NCBI GenBank assembly: GCA_963377175.1
Contig: CAUJNA010001456.1
Coordinates: forward strand, 1 to 64,000
Source of the DNA: Effrenium voratum
Lineage: Eukaryota > Sar > Dinophyceae > Suessiales > Symbiodiniaceae
Reading direction: 5' to 3'
DNA length: 64,000 bases
Numbering within the stretch: position 1 is the first letter of the stretch; each line of letters starts with the position of its first letter. Positions 22,569 to 34,014 of this stretch are shown in pieces. Made by a program: the position numbers and the translations under genes. The notes beneath the pieces were generated by a model that worked only from the letters and a program-made list of their open reading frames with translations, ran no database searches and had not been told where the DNA came from.

Positions 22569-22690
22569 GAGCGCGCGCTGGGGTGCCTGGGGCGCGCGCT
22601 GCGGGGTGGCGCTGGGGTGGTGCTGGGGCAACGCTGGGGCGGCGCTGGGGTGGTGGCGCTGGGGTGGGGTGGAGCGGCGCTGGGGTGGCT
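22569..22690. repeat. GGGGTGGCGCT minisatellite, right flank of the retrotransposon
   Basis: Units such as GCTGGGGTGGTGCTGGGGCAAC continue the minisatellite seen at 10313-10377, which brackets the element. Confidence 0.85.
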
Positions 22691-22873
22691 GAAGCGCCAC
22701 TCGTGCCACTGCCCTCCCACTGCCGCGCCACTGCCGGGGACTCTTGTTGAGGGGGGGGGAACTTGCAGCCCACATGTAGGCCACAGCGGTTTGTAAGCTT
22801 GTGCCTGTACAACAACTCGCGTGTAAGCTCGGGAGCATGGTTTTCACCCCCCCCTGCGGTCAGCCGCCCTGGA

Positions 22874-23064
22874 GTCTGTTCAGCAACGCGGCCACACAAA
22901 CTGACAATGCGCATTTTCAACAAGACCTGTCCCAGCTCCTGGGACAGCCGGATTTTTCCCACCATGTGAAAAGTAGATCAATGCAAGAAATGGCCGAGAA
23001 GTTTTGCGGCAGCAGGGCTGCAGACGTGCTGAGGGAGAAGCTGCAGCTTATGGAGCTGGAGTAG
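22874..23064 (+). CDS. Possible terminal exon of an unknown host gene
   Basis: After a plausible AG acceptor (CTGTTCAG at about 22880-22887) an open frame reads a helical, charged sequence (HFQQDLSQLLGQPDF, MQEMAEKFCGSRAADVLREK) and stops at 23064. The translation looks protein-like, but there is no second exon or domain to confirm it. Confidence 0.3.
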
Positions 23065-23662
23065 GCGTGCTCTAAGCCAAAATTTCGCGCACACCTGCCT
23101 TGGTGGAGACAGGGAAGCTGGACTTCGACCAGAACTGGAGGAAACGCACAAGCCGCCAAAACAGGTGTTGTGTTTTGATGTATGTGCGCTCTCCTTGTAG
23201 TTTTGGAACTTTGTTTGTCGCACATGTGCATTTTGCATTTTTGCCCGAAAGGACGATGCGCCTGCACTGGCTCCCTTGCTTGTCCAAAAACGGCCATCTC
23301 GTTTTCTTGGTTTCTGTTTTTTTTGTCGTGCGGTTCCGGGTCACGTTGTGCAAAACGCAGCATCATACCCGCAAGGTCTTAAATGAATCGGCCACTACGG
23401 ACGCAGGGGATACTGACTGCGCAAGGAGCAAGAAGGAAATGTGGGCAACGACCCACGTCCCGTGAGCCCTTTGCAGAGAGACAATGCAGCTGGACTGCTG
23501 ATTCTGCGTCTGTGATGGGCCAGAGCTTGCCGCCACACACAAGATTGCTTGTTGTGAACAGTTTTCACCCGTGTACAATTGTGTGCTGAGAAACACCAAA
23601 TTGATAGCTCTTGTTGCGCGGAAGCCTGTGTGCTCTTTTTGCCGCACAGAAGTCCAAGGCGA

Positions 23663-24212
23663 CTTATACCTGGCGCCCTTAAGCAAGCACTCCTTTTCAC
23701 CACACGGGGTAGAGCATCAAAGGTAAGGAAAGGTCCTTCTCAGAAAGAGGGGACCCCCACAAGGAGAAAAGGGTTCACACCCGGAAAGAGGGGGTCCCCC
23801 AAGAAGGCAGGCAAGCGCCCCACCCGAACCAAGACCGAAAGGTAAGCCACTTGGTGTGGCAGGCGTAGCCACTCACTCCTCCAACCTGGGTGGGTGGGTG
23901 GGAGAAAATGTAAGGCCCTGAAATTGGAAGGAAAGGAAAGGTTTGAGCCTCAAGCTGCAACTCAACAGTTAAGGGCACCAGTATAACGCCGCGAGCGCAA
24001 GCACTAGCAATCCTTATACCTGGTGCCCTTAAGCAGCTTGAGTCTCTCAAAACACTTAACAAAGGAACCCTGAGCGCAAGCACTCCTTTTCACCACACGG
24101 GGTAGAGCATCAAAGGTAAGGAAAGGTCCTTCTCAGAAAGAGGACCCCCAAAAGGAGAAAGGGTTCACACCGGGAAAGAGCGGGTCCCCCAAAAAGGCCA
24201 CAAGCGCCCCAT
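23663..24212 (+). repeat. Direct repeat pair around CACACGGGGTAGAGCATCAA
   Basis: Copy 1 at about 23663-23822 and copy 2 at about 24010-24212 share TTATACCTGG(C/T)GCCCTTAAGCA, the CACACGGGGTAGAGC block, GGAAAGGTCCTTCTCAGAAAGAGG and GGGTCCCCCAA, with small indels. Non-coding. Confidence 0.75.
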
Positions 24213-24471
24213 GTCAAGAACTCGCACGCACCCCCTGTAAACTGAGTGCTCGACCGTGTGTAGTGACCTGAGGCGGCACAGGCGGGCAGAAATAAACAAC
24301 AAATACATGTATGAAGAAAGGCATGATTGGCAAACCACTGCGCAAGACACGCATGGGAAATGAAACGGCGCATCAGCAAGCATTTTTTACAGCTGCAGCT
24401 CGCTCCAAAGATTGTTCCAAACGGTTGGTGTAACGTGGGACTTCTTGGATTTCAAGAAAAGTAACTGAGAC

Positions 24472-25450
24472 TCATCGACTGGGGGCGTCGGCAACATTCA
24501 CCTCGGTAGGGACCCGGTGGATCCACGGATCGAAGGTCATCCGTTGCTCAAGGCGTAGGAAATGCTGGACAAGCTGGTCGGCCGTATGGTTGTCGCAGGA
24601 CATGCGAACGAGGGACGCAGCTTCGTTGTCCACATGAAAGAAAATGGCCGTGCCTGAGAGCAGGTCTGGCCAGAGGTGAAGTGCCATCAAAATGGGAAGG
24701 ATCTCGAGGTGCAAAATGCAATGAGATCCAAAGGTCGCAAGAACTGAAACGGCCGGGGGCTCAAAAGAAAAATGAAAGCGGGGCTGCCCAAAGAAGTCCA
24801 CAAGGACTCCTCCTATGGAGGGCTTGGAAGCCTGTGAAAACATGCCAAACGAGGCGGTCTTTGCTGCTGATTGCTCTAGGCATTGAATAGACAAGGGACT
24901 GCAAACAGCGCTCCAAAATCTTCACAAGCGATGAAGGGGCTCGAGAGCCCGGCGCCAGGGCAGAAAGCTCATGCAAACCTCGCAACTTGCGAGCTTCCTT
25001 GGGCGAGAGGGAATGGCTTGTCAAAAGCTCTTGCAAGCTAGAAGCCAGGATTTGGACTCTGGCCTCAGTGTTTGCCACTTCGAAGACCCCTGAGGTTGAA
25101 GGCAACCCCAAGCGCCTGAAACACGGCTGCAAAAGGCGGGTTCTTGGAATGCTCGCCACTGACTTGAAAACCCAGCAAGGTGAACAGGGATTGAATCAGG
25201 TGCGTGGCAGCGTGGGTGAGCGGCTCGAGCACCACTGCCGGGAAATCGTCGTAGAAACAAGTCCAGGGCAAGCGAAAAAGGCGAGTGCCAAGCGCATGAA
25301 TGGCTACAGAGGCCGAGCTGCCAAAGGGCATGGTCAGCATACTCTCTGGCGGCCCTCATGTCATTCGGGTCCATGATGCTTGGAAACCTTGATTTCTTGT
25401 GTCCAGGTTCCTGCCACATGATCACTTCCATGATGCCCATGTATCGTTCG
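24472..25450 (-). pseudogene. Retroelement RT/RNase H fragment
   Basis: Reading from the right: MLTMPFGSSASVAIHALGT and WTCFYDDFP (RT motif B region and catalytic YDD, about 25340-25240), a connection segment (FEVANTEARVQILASSLQEL, SPKEARKLRGLH), then RNase H (GVLVDFFGQPRF, LHLEILPILMALHLW, FFHVDNEAA, and HRVPTEVNVADAPSR ending at 24472). The frames change at about 25070 and 24880. This is the distal half of a pol gene; the start of RT and any integrase or recombinase are absent. The RNase H ending is shared by DIRS-type and other dinoflagellate elements, so the class is not fixed. Confidence 0.7.
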
Positions 25451-25459
25451 AAGTTGCAG

Positions 25460-28400
25460 GTGGGAATATGTCGTTATTCCGGTCGTCTATGACTGCGTCA
25501 GTGTCGACCCATCCACCTTCATCACAGCTGAAAGCACTTCCTCGGCAACTGCCGATCTTGTGTCGAAGGACTCTGCATAGATCGTGAGATAGCTGATTTG
25601 CTTGATCTCTTGTTGTAAACACCGAGCGATCGTCGCCGATCCTGCAGAGCGGAGCGCCGTCGCAGGGAGCGATGCAGAAAATGATACTCTTGCCAAGCTG
25701 CATCACATCGACCTGCTCCAGGACAGCACCCTTGGGGAAGTACTTGGGATCTACCATACACGTGTACGCCCGTGGCGCGCGTCGCCGAACTTAGGGATGT
25801 AGCATGGAATAGTGTCACATCCCCGCTCTAGCGTCGTCTTGAACGTCCTGTGATCTCTCCCCCTTCAGCCGTGTCGGCCATCTCCACCAGGTTGATGGTA
25901 TAGCTATACATTTCTATTGTTTCTTTCCCCTTTTGTCCTCCTTTCTTGCGTTCCTTGGATGTCGATGAGGACGGTTCTTCAGCGTCCCCCATTTCTTCAT
26001 CCGAGGAAACGTGATCGCTGCTGAGAAGCTCACGGATCTTCCATTGCCTTCTCGTTTCCAGCAGCCTCCTCATTATTCTTGCAGTCGCCGTCGTGGGCCA
26101 GGTTTGCGCACTTTGCACAAATTTCTCCCATGCACTTCTCCATTGCTTCCAGGAACTTGAGTGTGGCTTTTCGCCCATCAATCACGCGCTGCTTCTTCTC
26201 CTCCTTAGAGCTTCGGCTCTGGTCTGGCACTGGACCAAAACCATCGCCTTCACTCTCCGTCGCCTTCCTCTTGGCTGGCCTGCTCGGTCACCAGGGATTG
26301 CGGATGCCTGGGCTTGATCGATTTCATGATGTCCAACACCTCTTTTATGGGCGCCCCGAGCTGGGCGGACGGCTTGTTCCGCTTTCGGTTCTGGCCCGTC
26401 GTGTGTTTCACGTTCCCTGCGAGGCGCCGCACGATGGAATGCTTGAACTCCCTCTTGATCTTCCATGCATCTCTCCACAATGGAAGTTCGTGCTGAAAGT
26501 ATGACATCACCTCGAAGAACCCCAATATCATCTCGACGACGTCCCCCAAAGACTCCTCATTCGTAGTCTGTCCCAGGAGTTCATACATCGTCCCTTGATC
26601 AAGCACGCTCTTGATCCAAGATACATCTCGGGCTGCGCACAATTGCTTCCCGTGCCCGTGACCGTAAAACTGCGCCGCCTGATCAACCGTCACGCTCACG
26701 AAGCCCACGTGGGACAGCTCCTTCTTCAGCTTGGAATGCGCCAGTTCCCGTATAATCGTGGTCATGGCCTGAACATTGTTGACGTTCACCATGAGATGTC
26801 GGAGGTCCGGGATCGCGACCTTGCACTCCGCGAAAAGTCGTGTGTACAGTTTCCTCCCCTCAACCGATGATCTCACAACACCGTTCGTGTCTGCGTTCCA
26901 GTTCGCGCAACAGTTCACTCAAGAAGTAGGGTTGAAGGTCGAACTTGACCCGAGCACCTTCGACTTGTTCCTCTGCATCTCTTTCTCACAAAGTTCGCAT
27001 ATGAACTCCTTGAGCTCGGAAACCGTATACCATCGAAGACGCTGATCGTTGGCATCAATGTTCCCAAATGCATCTTGTCCACCGTAACCTTCATTTTGCC
27101 GCTCTTGCTTCCGTGTCGACTGAGCAGTGAAGGTCGGTTTGTACTCGAATTTCACCTTCGACTCCTCCATGTTCTTTGGGATATTGAAGCGAAGGTCGGG
27201 CTCGCTTATGCATATCTCCTCCAGCTCACACACGAACGCATGGCTCGGCGCGATCACATCAATGGCTTTCTCCACCAACAGCCGCTTCAAGAGGAAATGT
27301 TGCAGGATCGAGCTCCGGGGGGCCTTGTAGTTCTGAAGCGTGTGGGCAACGCGCCACAAGCGGTCGTTCTCGGTCACCAACGCGCCTGCCGCCTTGCAGA
27401 TCTCGCTCACCTTGTTGGCGATTGTCCCCAAGTCCCCTCTTCCACCATGGAAAGCCACATCGCGATTCACGCATACCACAACCATGCCCTTGCACGTTGA
27501 CGGGATCCGACACAGGAGTCGATGATGGGGTTGGCGGTCACTTGCCATCCGCACCCCCTCATACACACCCAGTCGTAGAGCGACATCCATATGTGCACCG
27601 GCACAGGCGAATCATCCATCCCCGTCGTTCGACGAGGAGCTTTTCCAGTCGTTGCAATTGGGAGATGATGTTCATCGTATCTGTGGGTGAGGAGACTGGC
27701 TCACTCGACCCGTAATACGATCTCTCCTCGATGTTCGTCCATCCCCTCCCTTTAGCATTGACGGCCCTCAGGGGCCAATCCAGGACCAGGAAGCTCTTCT
27801 TCTGAATCATCATGTCACGTATCGTTGCCCCAATAGAACCCCTTCTCTGCTCCTTGATGATCCGGTTCAATCGTCCAGGTGCGTTGTCGGGGTTCTTCTC
27901 CGCCTGAATCAATTGATGGCTTTGGCGCCCGGAAGGCGTCCAGTAATCAAGCATCCTGTTTGAGCACACAAGAATGCACATAGCTGAAGCCATGCTGCAT
28001 TCCCTTTGCTGACATAGGAAAGGATGATCTTTTCAGCACTAGTCTTCTCTTCGAAATGCACCAGTGATGAAGTCAGGCTTCTCAGCATGCACTCCCAGTA
28101 TGTCGCGCTCTTACCTTTCCAGTTCCCTGTCCGCCTCATTGTAGGTGCAGTAAATATTCTGGTCGAAGCCGACGTGCGCCTTCTCTGCCTTCTTCTCAAT
28201 CCCATCCTGATTCTCAGCAGCCCTGTCGGCTGCATGTGGCGCTAAGCTGATGGAGTTGATGTTCATCGCAGGTAGCGACTTATAGATCATATCGATACAC
28301 CACATGAAATTCCTTGCCCCCTCGATCTCCCCGATACAGGTCCTTCAACTCGGACTTGTCCGGACGGAAGCAGACTGTGTGTGAATGATCCGAAGCGTGC

Positions 28401-29250
28401 CTCTCCCCGACCAATGGCTGCAACCTCCTCATGACGAAGGAAATGCACATGAGTGAGTTAACCGCCCCGATGCATGCGTCGGAGATGTCGCTGGGAGTTG
28501 GCCCGCAAATCATCCAGCGCAATTGTGCTGGTGAGCGCTTTCATCCCTCCTCATTGCATACGCCAGGAGGTCTTCATCGACGCGCGCAGCTCGTTCTGGT
28601 AGGCCAATCCAAGGTCCCAGTTCTTCTGGTAGTCGGCCTTCATGCCCCGACCATAGTGGTCAACCTTGGGAGCTTAGTGGTCAACCTTGGGAGCTTTGAT
28701 CACGCCCAGCGTGAACACTTTCCCCCAGCTTCGATCTCTGAACTTCGCAATTCTTCGATCGTGCCTCTCGAGTTCCGCAGTCGTCAGAAACTCCTCGGAG
28801 TTCTTCGATGGCGAGGTTCTGGTCCACTCACCGCTGACGAACTCTTTGTAGACTTCCCCAGCCGGGGTGTCTTGGAAGAATCGCTCTTCGTTGTCCTCAA
28901 ACACACCCGAGGCGAGATCCCAGATATCTGTGGTGGACCTCAGCATATCGGCCCTCGATGCAATACTTGGTAACATTAAGCAGTTCAGGATTCTTTGTCA
29001 GTAGCGATGCCTCACCACAGAGCTGGTTCAGCGCCGCGACTATCTTCTTCCCTTTGCTGCAAAATTCCCTCCAACCAAGCATGCATTCATCGGCAGAGAG
29101 AAGTCCAATGCAACCCTCATGGATTGCCCTTCTCCTTTCATCATTCCACGGCATTTCGCAAAGTAATACGCTGAGTATGCATAGATGACGGGGACGCCGA
29201 TGTCCTCGATCCATGCACGTACCCAGGTCACTGCTCATCTCCATTCTCAT
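25460..29250 (-). pseudogene. Long broken coding block of unknown function
   Basis: About ten open stretches follow each other on the minus strand in changing frames (29250-28897, 28976-28674, 28522-28280, 28305-28111, 28235-27909, 27993-27559, 27590-26919, 26918-26250, 26230-25828, 25757-25422). Together they cover most of 3.8 kb with non-repetitive, protein-like sequence of moderate GC. Segments include helical charged regions (LHRLMV-type, KEEKKQRVIDGRKATLKFLE) and a Cys pair (ICAKCANL). No catalytic motif known to me is visible: no P-loop, YxDD, GDD or DDE. It may be one large protein gene with several frameshifts, or an intron-bearing gene. The composition differs from both the ATGC-rich element to the left and the GC-rich virus to the right. 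Confidence 0.45.
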
Positions 29251-29639
29251 GGGGTTTTTTTTTGTTTTTCAATGGCGTTCTTCACAAGGTTCCCCAAGAA
29301 TATCGCTGCCTGTCTGGATTTCCCAACTGGCACGCAGAAGCAGTCGTCTTGATGATATTCTCCAGAACCAGGAAAAACCAAAATAGCCAGCTGTAAATAA
29401 AGCCACAGAATGGTTCGGGACGAGCCCAGTCCCTCGTTGAAACCTGAGGTTCGGGTCTGGCCCAGCCCCTCGTTGGCACAGTCGAAGCGGTGTGACTCTC
29501 ACACGTAGCAGCTTGATGCTTCCGTGGATTTCCTCGCGCAACGCAAGCAAGAGCGAGTTTCAATGGTGCCGGTTGGAGGCACTTTGCTCGAGCACGAAAA
29601 CGCCGGAGGATCACACACACAATTAATGACGTGTACAAC
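29251..29639. other. Short non-coding spacer
   Basis: Contains duplicated GAGCCCAGTCCCTCGTTGAA/GGCCCAGCCCCTCGTTGGC phrases around 29420 and 29458. No gene. Confidence 0.4.
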
Positions 29640-31194
29640 TGGGTTTCTTTGGCTTCCCGACCAGCACAAGGTCCATGTTCATGGTTTCCATTACACTTCA
29701 AAGTTCCATGAAACGACTCTCCACGGTTTCTTGATTGGCACATGAACAACCTCATGCAGTCTCTCGTCCTTCCAATAATCGCAACTTCCAGGCAACTCAA
29801 ACAAAATCGCAGCACGTTTCGTCATGGCATGCCGTTTGATTTCAACGAATCGTCCAAACAATTTCCAAAATTCCTTCTGTTTGGCCTGATTTTCTCTGCG
29901 GTATCAATTCCGCGAGTCTTGTTGAGGCGTGCCCATGATGATCCCCCCGCGCAAGGCCCGGCGAAGAACAACAAATCGGAAGGTTTAGAAAGCACATGTC
30001 TAGCGATTCTCCCCCCGTACTCGCTCATCAAGTCATCCACCAAAGTGACGGTCACGACCTGCGGCCCCGCATGACGGGCAAGGGTTGTGAACCAGTTACG
30101 AGGCTCGGAACATGCCAACAGCACGATGGGCCGAGACAAGTCAACGCTATGCAAGGTGACGATTGTGCGAGTTCTCATACCAGGAAGCGAGACATGCAAC
30201 GGAGCGCGAAGCACACCACCGTCATGTTTAACCATCGCGAGCTCAATACCCGGCGCTAACTGTGGTTTGTGCTTCACCGCGATGCGATATGGAACAAAAC
30301 AACGACCAGGAACAATTAAATTGCTCATGACTGGTATGCAGACAACGCATAAGCAGCTTCAACCGGAGCAAAGTTTCCAGAGCAAGGTCATTGACACATT
30401 TTAATTCAACACGCTCGTTCGACAGTTCCTCGACGAATGCGGCCAGCACGGACTGCATGTCAACATCTCCGGACCCAACATGAATTGGTCGTGGTCGCGG
30501 AGATCGCTCCCGCGCCGGTACAGCAACCGGGACGGGGTGAAATTGCCAAACTGCGCGTTCAACCCACCCATCAATCCGTGCACATTGCAACCCAGGGTCA
30601 ACCCTGTCCTCAACCTTAAGCCATGACCCGTTCCTCAGAAACCAAGTGGGACGAGGCCACTTGCTCCACGAATGGTGTCACAACCGCGAGGTTTCACACG
30701 CATCAGTCTGGGCCCTTTGGCAACAACAACCGGATCATGTCCTTCACGCTCGTGCAATCCTTCTTTAGATGTCAGGCCGGACCACCACAGGTCCGGGGGC
30801 ATGATCGGAATGGAAATGTGGGAACTCCGTCCACTGTTCCCGAAGCAGTCTGCATGGTCCCTTTTATGGGTTTCTGCCCGACCGCACAACACCGATCATA
30901 GCCTTGTTATCGTCATAGAACACAAAGTTCGTGACTTCTTGAGAATCCGCTGTAACAATTTAAGAGCAGGCATACCCATAGCTCTCATGCAACATCGGCC
31001 GCGACAATTTCGGCCTCAGGAGTTGAGTGACTCACACAATGTCTTTTCGAGCTGCCAGACAACGGAACCGAGTATTGGGCCCTTGTATATTTAAGTGTCC
31101 ACCAGAGGTGAACACATCCTGCAAAATCAGCGTCTGCATACAAGGCCAGGGCACGTCGTCCATGGGGTCTCCGACCCAACCGACCATGCGCCAA
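29640..31194 (-). pseudogene. Decayed Copia-type retrotransposon 3' end: RNase H and a methyltransferase-like tail
   Basis: 31194-30985 reads ALYADADFAGC...KRHCVSHSTPEAEIVAADVA, the Ty1/Copia RNase H signature (YxDADxAG and the SxxSTxEAE box). It continues in broken frames (FVFYDDNKAMIGVVRSGRN, near 30940-30890). Downstream, 30590-29822 carries a basic/Pro-rich linker and a domain with VTVTLVDDL, FFAGPCAGGSSWARLN (about 29960-29930) and ILFELPGSCDYWKD (about 29800-29760). The PC...E-L-P pairing resembles motifs IV and VI of cytosine methyltransferases, and I recall similar tails in other dinoflagellate Copia elements; that assignment is tentative. Protease, integrase and RT are missing. Confidence 0.6.
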
Positions 31195-31260
31195 TGTTTC
31201 GTATGATGCACATAACGGCGCAAACCCCGATCATTCGGAGTCAGTCCACCTGTGCACATT

Positions 31261-31378
31261 CGTGCGGTCCCCGAAAAAAAGGGAAAAGGGGTTTCCTTTG
31301 GCAAAGCTTGACATTGCTTGAAATGCAACCTGGAGCCAAATTGCGGCGCACATCTAGGGGTCATTATTTTGCATGCGG
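31261..31378 (+). repeat. Fragment of the foldback repeat arm
   Basis: Matches the reverse arm of the foldback repeats (GGTCCCCGAAAAAAAGGGAAAAGGGGTTTCC through CATCTAGGGGTC). It marks the left edge of the virus-derived DNA. Confidence 0.8.
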
Positions 31379-31427
31379 ACAACGCGGACAACCCGATTTG
31401 CTGCGGCGCCTGGCCGCCGGCGGGCGC

Positions 31428-32041
31428 GCCACGGAGATGGTTACCCTCGACTACTCTCACCTTACCAGCGTGCTGTGGGGGTGCAAGGGCTTCCAGGCCC
31501 GGCTGGACAAGGTGGAAGCCTGAAGAACGAGTAGAAAAAAAAACTGGTTTTAAGGCCTGTTCAGGCCTCCTCGTTCTGGAGCCTTGACCTTTTTGGAGCA
31601 ACAAAGCTGTTTTTTAAATGGAGGTGCTGAGGGACCTGGCCGACGACTTCAACGTGCGGGACCCGCGAAGCTGTACAGCGCGACCTCGACGTGACGCAGG
31701 CCATGGCCTTTAAGGCGCTGAAGGCCGACGTGCCGGGCCGAACGACCGGCTGCAGGCCGACCTCATTGACTTCAGCCTGGTGGCAATGGACGTCTTCACC
31801 TGGGAGGCCGCCGTGGAACCTCTGAACGCCGAGACGGTGGGCCGCCGCGCGGGAGCTGACGAGGGACGACGGGAACTTTGTGGTCACGACAGACCTGGGC
31901 AACAAGTTCGCCATGCTGGACCGGGAGCTGCCCACGGAAGCCGTGCACCGGACGAAGCGGCCCGAGGACCGCAACGCCATTGCCGTGGTGGACCGGGGCA
32001 TCCAGACGCTGAAGAAGGACCTGCCACGAGGGTGGAGCGAC
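31428..32041 (+). pseudogene. Decayed copy of the viral fibre C-terminus and integrase
   Basis: 31428-31523 matches the end of the fibre gene (GGAGATGGTTACCCTCGACTA...; intact copy at 50187-50307). The spacer to 31617 matches the intergenic hairpin plus T tract, and from the ATG at 31618 the sequence follows the integrase (intact copy from 50436). Internal deletions have removed about 30-60 bp at three places (near 31665, 31728 and 31775), so no frame survives. It stops at 32041, where the foldback repeat begins. It shows that the fibre-integrase gene order existed in at least two viral copies. Confidence 0.9.
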
Positions 32042-32762
32042 CCTCTCTCTTTAGAGGGGGTTTCCCAAATGGCTTATATTCTACCTGAGAGGCTCCTAGC
32101 ACTCGTCCGTCCAGCATTTGACCTCGTCCTGCAAAGGATTCGAAGTCTAAAAAGCTGCGTGGAGGCGTGAGGCTGAAATAGAGACCCCTAGATATGCTTG
32201 CAATTTGGCTCCAGGTTGCATTTCAAGCGAGCCAACCTTTGCAGGGCTAAGAAAAAAAAAAAGAAAACAAGGGGTCTCTCTCTGTAGAGGGGGTTTTCCA
32301 AATGGCTTATATTCTACCTGAGAGGCTTCTAGCACTCGTCCGTCCAGCATTTGACCTCGTCCTGCGAAGGATTCTCTAAAACGCTGCGTGCAGGCGTGTG
32401 GCTGCAAAATAGAGACCCCTAGATATGCTTGCAATTTGGCTCCAGGTTGCATTTCAAGCGAGCCAACCTTTGCAGGGCTAAGAAAAACAAAAAAAAAAGA
32501 AAACAAGGGGTCCCAAAAAAAGGGGTCCCCGAAAAAAAGGGAAAAGGGGTTTCCTTTGGCAAAGCTTGACATCGCTTGAAATGCAACCTGGAGCCAAATT
32601 GCAGCGCATATCTAGGGGTCTCTATTTTGCAGCCACACGCCTGCACGCAGCGTTTTAGACTTCGAATCCTTCGCAGGACGAGGTCAAATGCTGGACGGAC
32701 GAGTGCTAGAAGCCTCTCAGGTAGAATATAAGCCATTTGGAAAACCCCCTCTACAGAGAGAG
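32042..32762. repeat. Foldback repeat, first copy (with a duplicated left arm)
   Basis: Left arm CTCTCTTTAGAGGGGGTTT...GCAGGGCTAAG occurs at 32042-32247 and again at 32271-32480. The inverted right arm runs 32527-32762 and ends ACCCCCTCTACAGAGAGAGG. Arms of about 210-235 bp would pair in a long cruciform. The loop is AAAACAAAAAAAAGAAAACAAGGGGTCCC-like. Confidence 0.9.
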
Positions 32763-32885
32763 GTTCAACACAAGTGCCACTTGTGTTCACGCCGCTTGCC
32801 TGGCACAGAAGCCTCCTGGCCGCGCCACCTGCCCGGCATTGAAGCCGCGCCAAGCCGCTGAACCCCCACTCTCCCCCGCGTCCTT

Positions 32886-33187
32886 GCTATATGTGCTATA
32901 TGTGCTATATCTTACACGCCAAGCCGCGGAACCTCCACTCTCCCCCGCGTCCTTGCTATATGTGCTATATGTGCTATATCTTACACGCCAAGCCGCGGAA
33001 CCCCCACTCTCCCCCGCGTCCTTGCTATATGTACTATATGTGCTATATGTTCTGTACGCGCGAAATCTGTACTATATGTGCTATATAGGCCATATAGCAC
33101 ATATAGTACATATAGCATGGAACCCGGGGAGAGTGGATGTTCAGTGGCTTGCCTTGTGAGATATAGCACATATAGCACATATAGCAA
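32886..33187. repeat. Palindromic TGCTATATGTGCTATAT array, block 1
   Basis: Units of about 65-73 bp contain TGCTATATGTGCTATAT plus a CCCCCACTCTCCCCC segment in forward orientation, then a centre TGTACGCGCGAAATCTGTAC, then the same units inverted (ATATAGCACATATAGCA ... GGGGAGAGTGGATGTTCAG). The whole array is an inverted repeat around about 33065-33100. Confidence 0.9.
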
Positions 33188-33272
33188 GGAGCCGGGGGAG
33201 AGTGGATGTTCAGCGGGTTGCCGCGCCCTGCGTAGCCTCCCTGCCGCGCCTGCCTGCGTAGACGCCAGCGCC

Positions 33273-33552
33273 GCATGTTTGCATGGTTTTTGCATGTTTG
33301 CATGACATGACATGGTTTTTTGCACGGTTTTGCATGGTTTTTGCACGTTTTTGCATGGTTTTTGCATGATTTTGACATGGTTTTTTGCACGGTTTTGCAT
33401 GTTTTTTGCACGTTTTTTTTTGCATGGTTTTTGCATGATTTTGACATGATTTTGACATGATTTTGACATGATTTTGACATGGTTTTTGCATGGTTTTTGC
33501 ATGACATGATTTTGCACGTTTTTTTTTCGCACGGTTTTTTGCATGTCATGTG
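33273..33552. repeat. TTTTGCATG/TTTTGACATG array, block 1
   Basis: About 25 short units alternating TTTTTGCATGG, TTTTGACATGA and TTTTGCACGG. Translations on the minus strand give Lys/His/Asn repeats and are artefacts. Confidence 0.9.
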
Positions 33553-33640
33553 GCTCAACCCCACCCCCCTTCCCCTGTTTTTTTCCTGTCAGGCCGTACG
33601 TGTCAGGTGTCCTGGAGCTGAACTTCTGCGAGGCAGGGCA

Positions 33641-33970
33641 GTGCCGAGCGGGCACTTAACTAACAGTGCCGAGCGGGCACTTAACTAACAGTGCCGAGCG
33701 GGCACGTGCCGAGCAGGCACAGGCAGTGCCGAGCGGGCACGTGCCGAGCTGGCACCCCAGTGCCGAGCGGGCACTTGTAGGAAAGTCACCCCGGTGCCGA
33801 GCTGGCACCGTGGAGGGGGTGCAGCGCCGAGCGGGCACTAGTAACTAAATGTGCCGAGCTGGCACCGTGCCGAGCAGGCACTAGATGTGCCGAGCGGGCA
33901 CGCGCCGAGCTGGCACTTAACTAAACGCCGAGCAGGCACAGTGCCGAGCGGGCACGTGCCGAGTGGGCAC
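33641..33970. repeat. Array of 16 short GTGCCGAGCGGGCAC hairpins, block 1
   Basis: I count 16 copies of the 15-mer GTGCCGAGCNGGCAC (N = G, T or A). GTGCC pairs with GGCAC around a GAGC(N) loop. Stems are almost invariant while the loop base and the 0-19-nt spacers vary. A matching 14-copy array lies at 44431-44721. Confidence 0.9.
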
Positions 33971-34014
33971 CGTAGGAGCGCCAAGCAGGCGTTGCTGTGG
34001 AGGCTGTGAAAGTT

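Larger units (their letters stand above)
22691..24471. other. Intergenic, with one possible exon and a duplicated block
   Basis: Apart from the two entries listed inside it, I see no gene. 23070-23650 is AT-richer and featureless. Confidence 0.4.

Noticed and set aside
32891..33159. YVLYVLY-type hydrophobic frames that might look like membrane proteins
   Set aside because: They are translations of the TGCTATATGTGCTATAT repeats and appear in both directions of the palindrome.
33043..33564. Lys/Asn/His-rich frames over the TTTTGCATG array
   Set aside because: Pure translations of the short repeat; the same array occurs elsewhere without a conserved frame.
33641..33970. GTGCCGAGC array considered as a CRISPR array
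   Set aside because: The repeats are only 15 nt, the spacers are 0-19 nt and shared between arrays, and no cas genes are present in this eukaryotic context.
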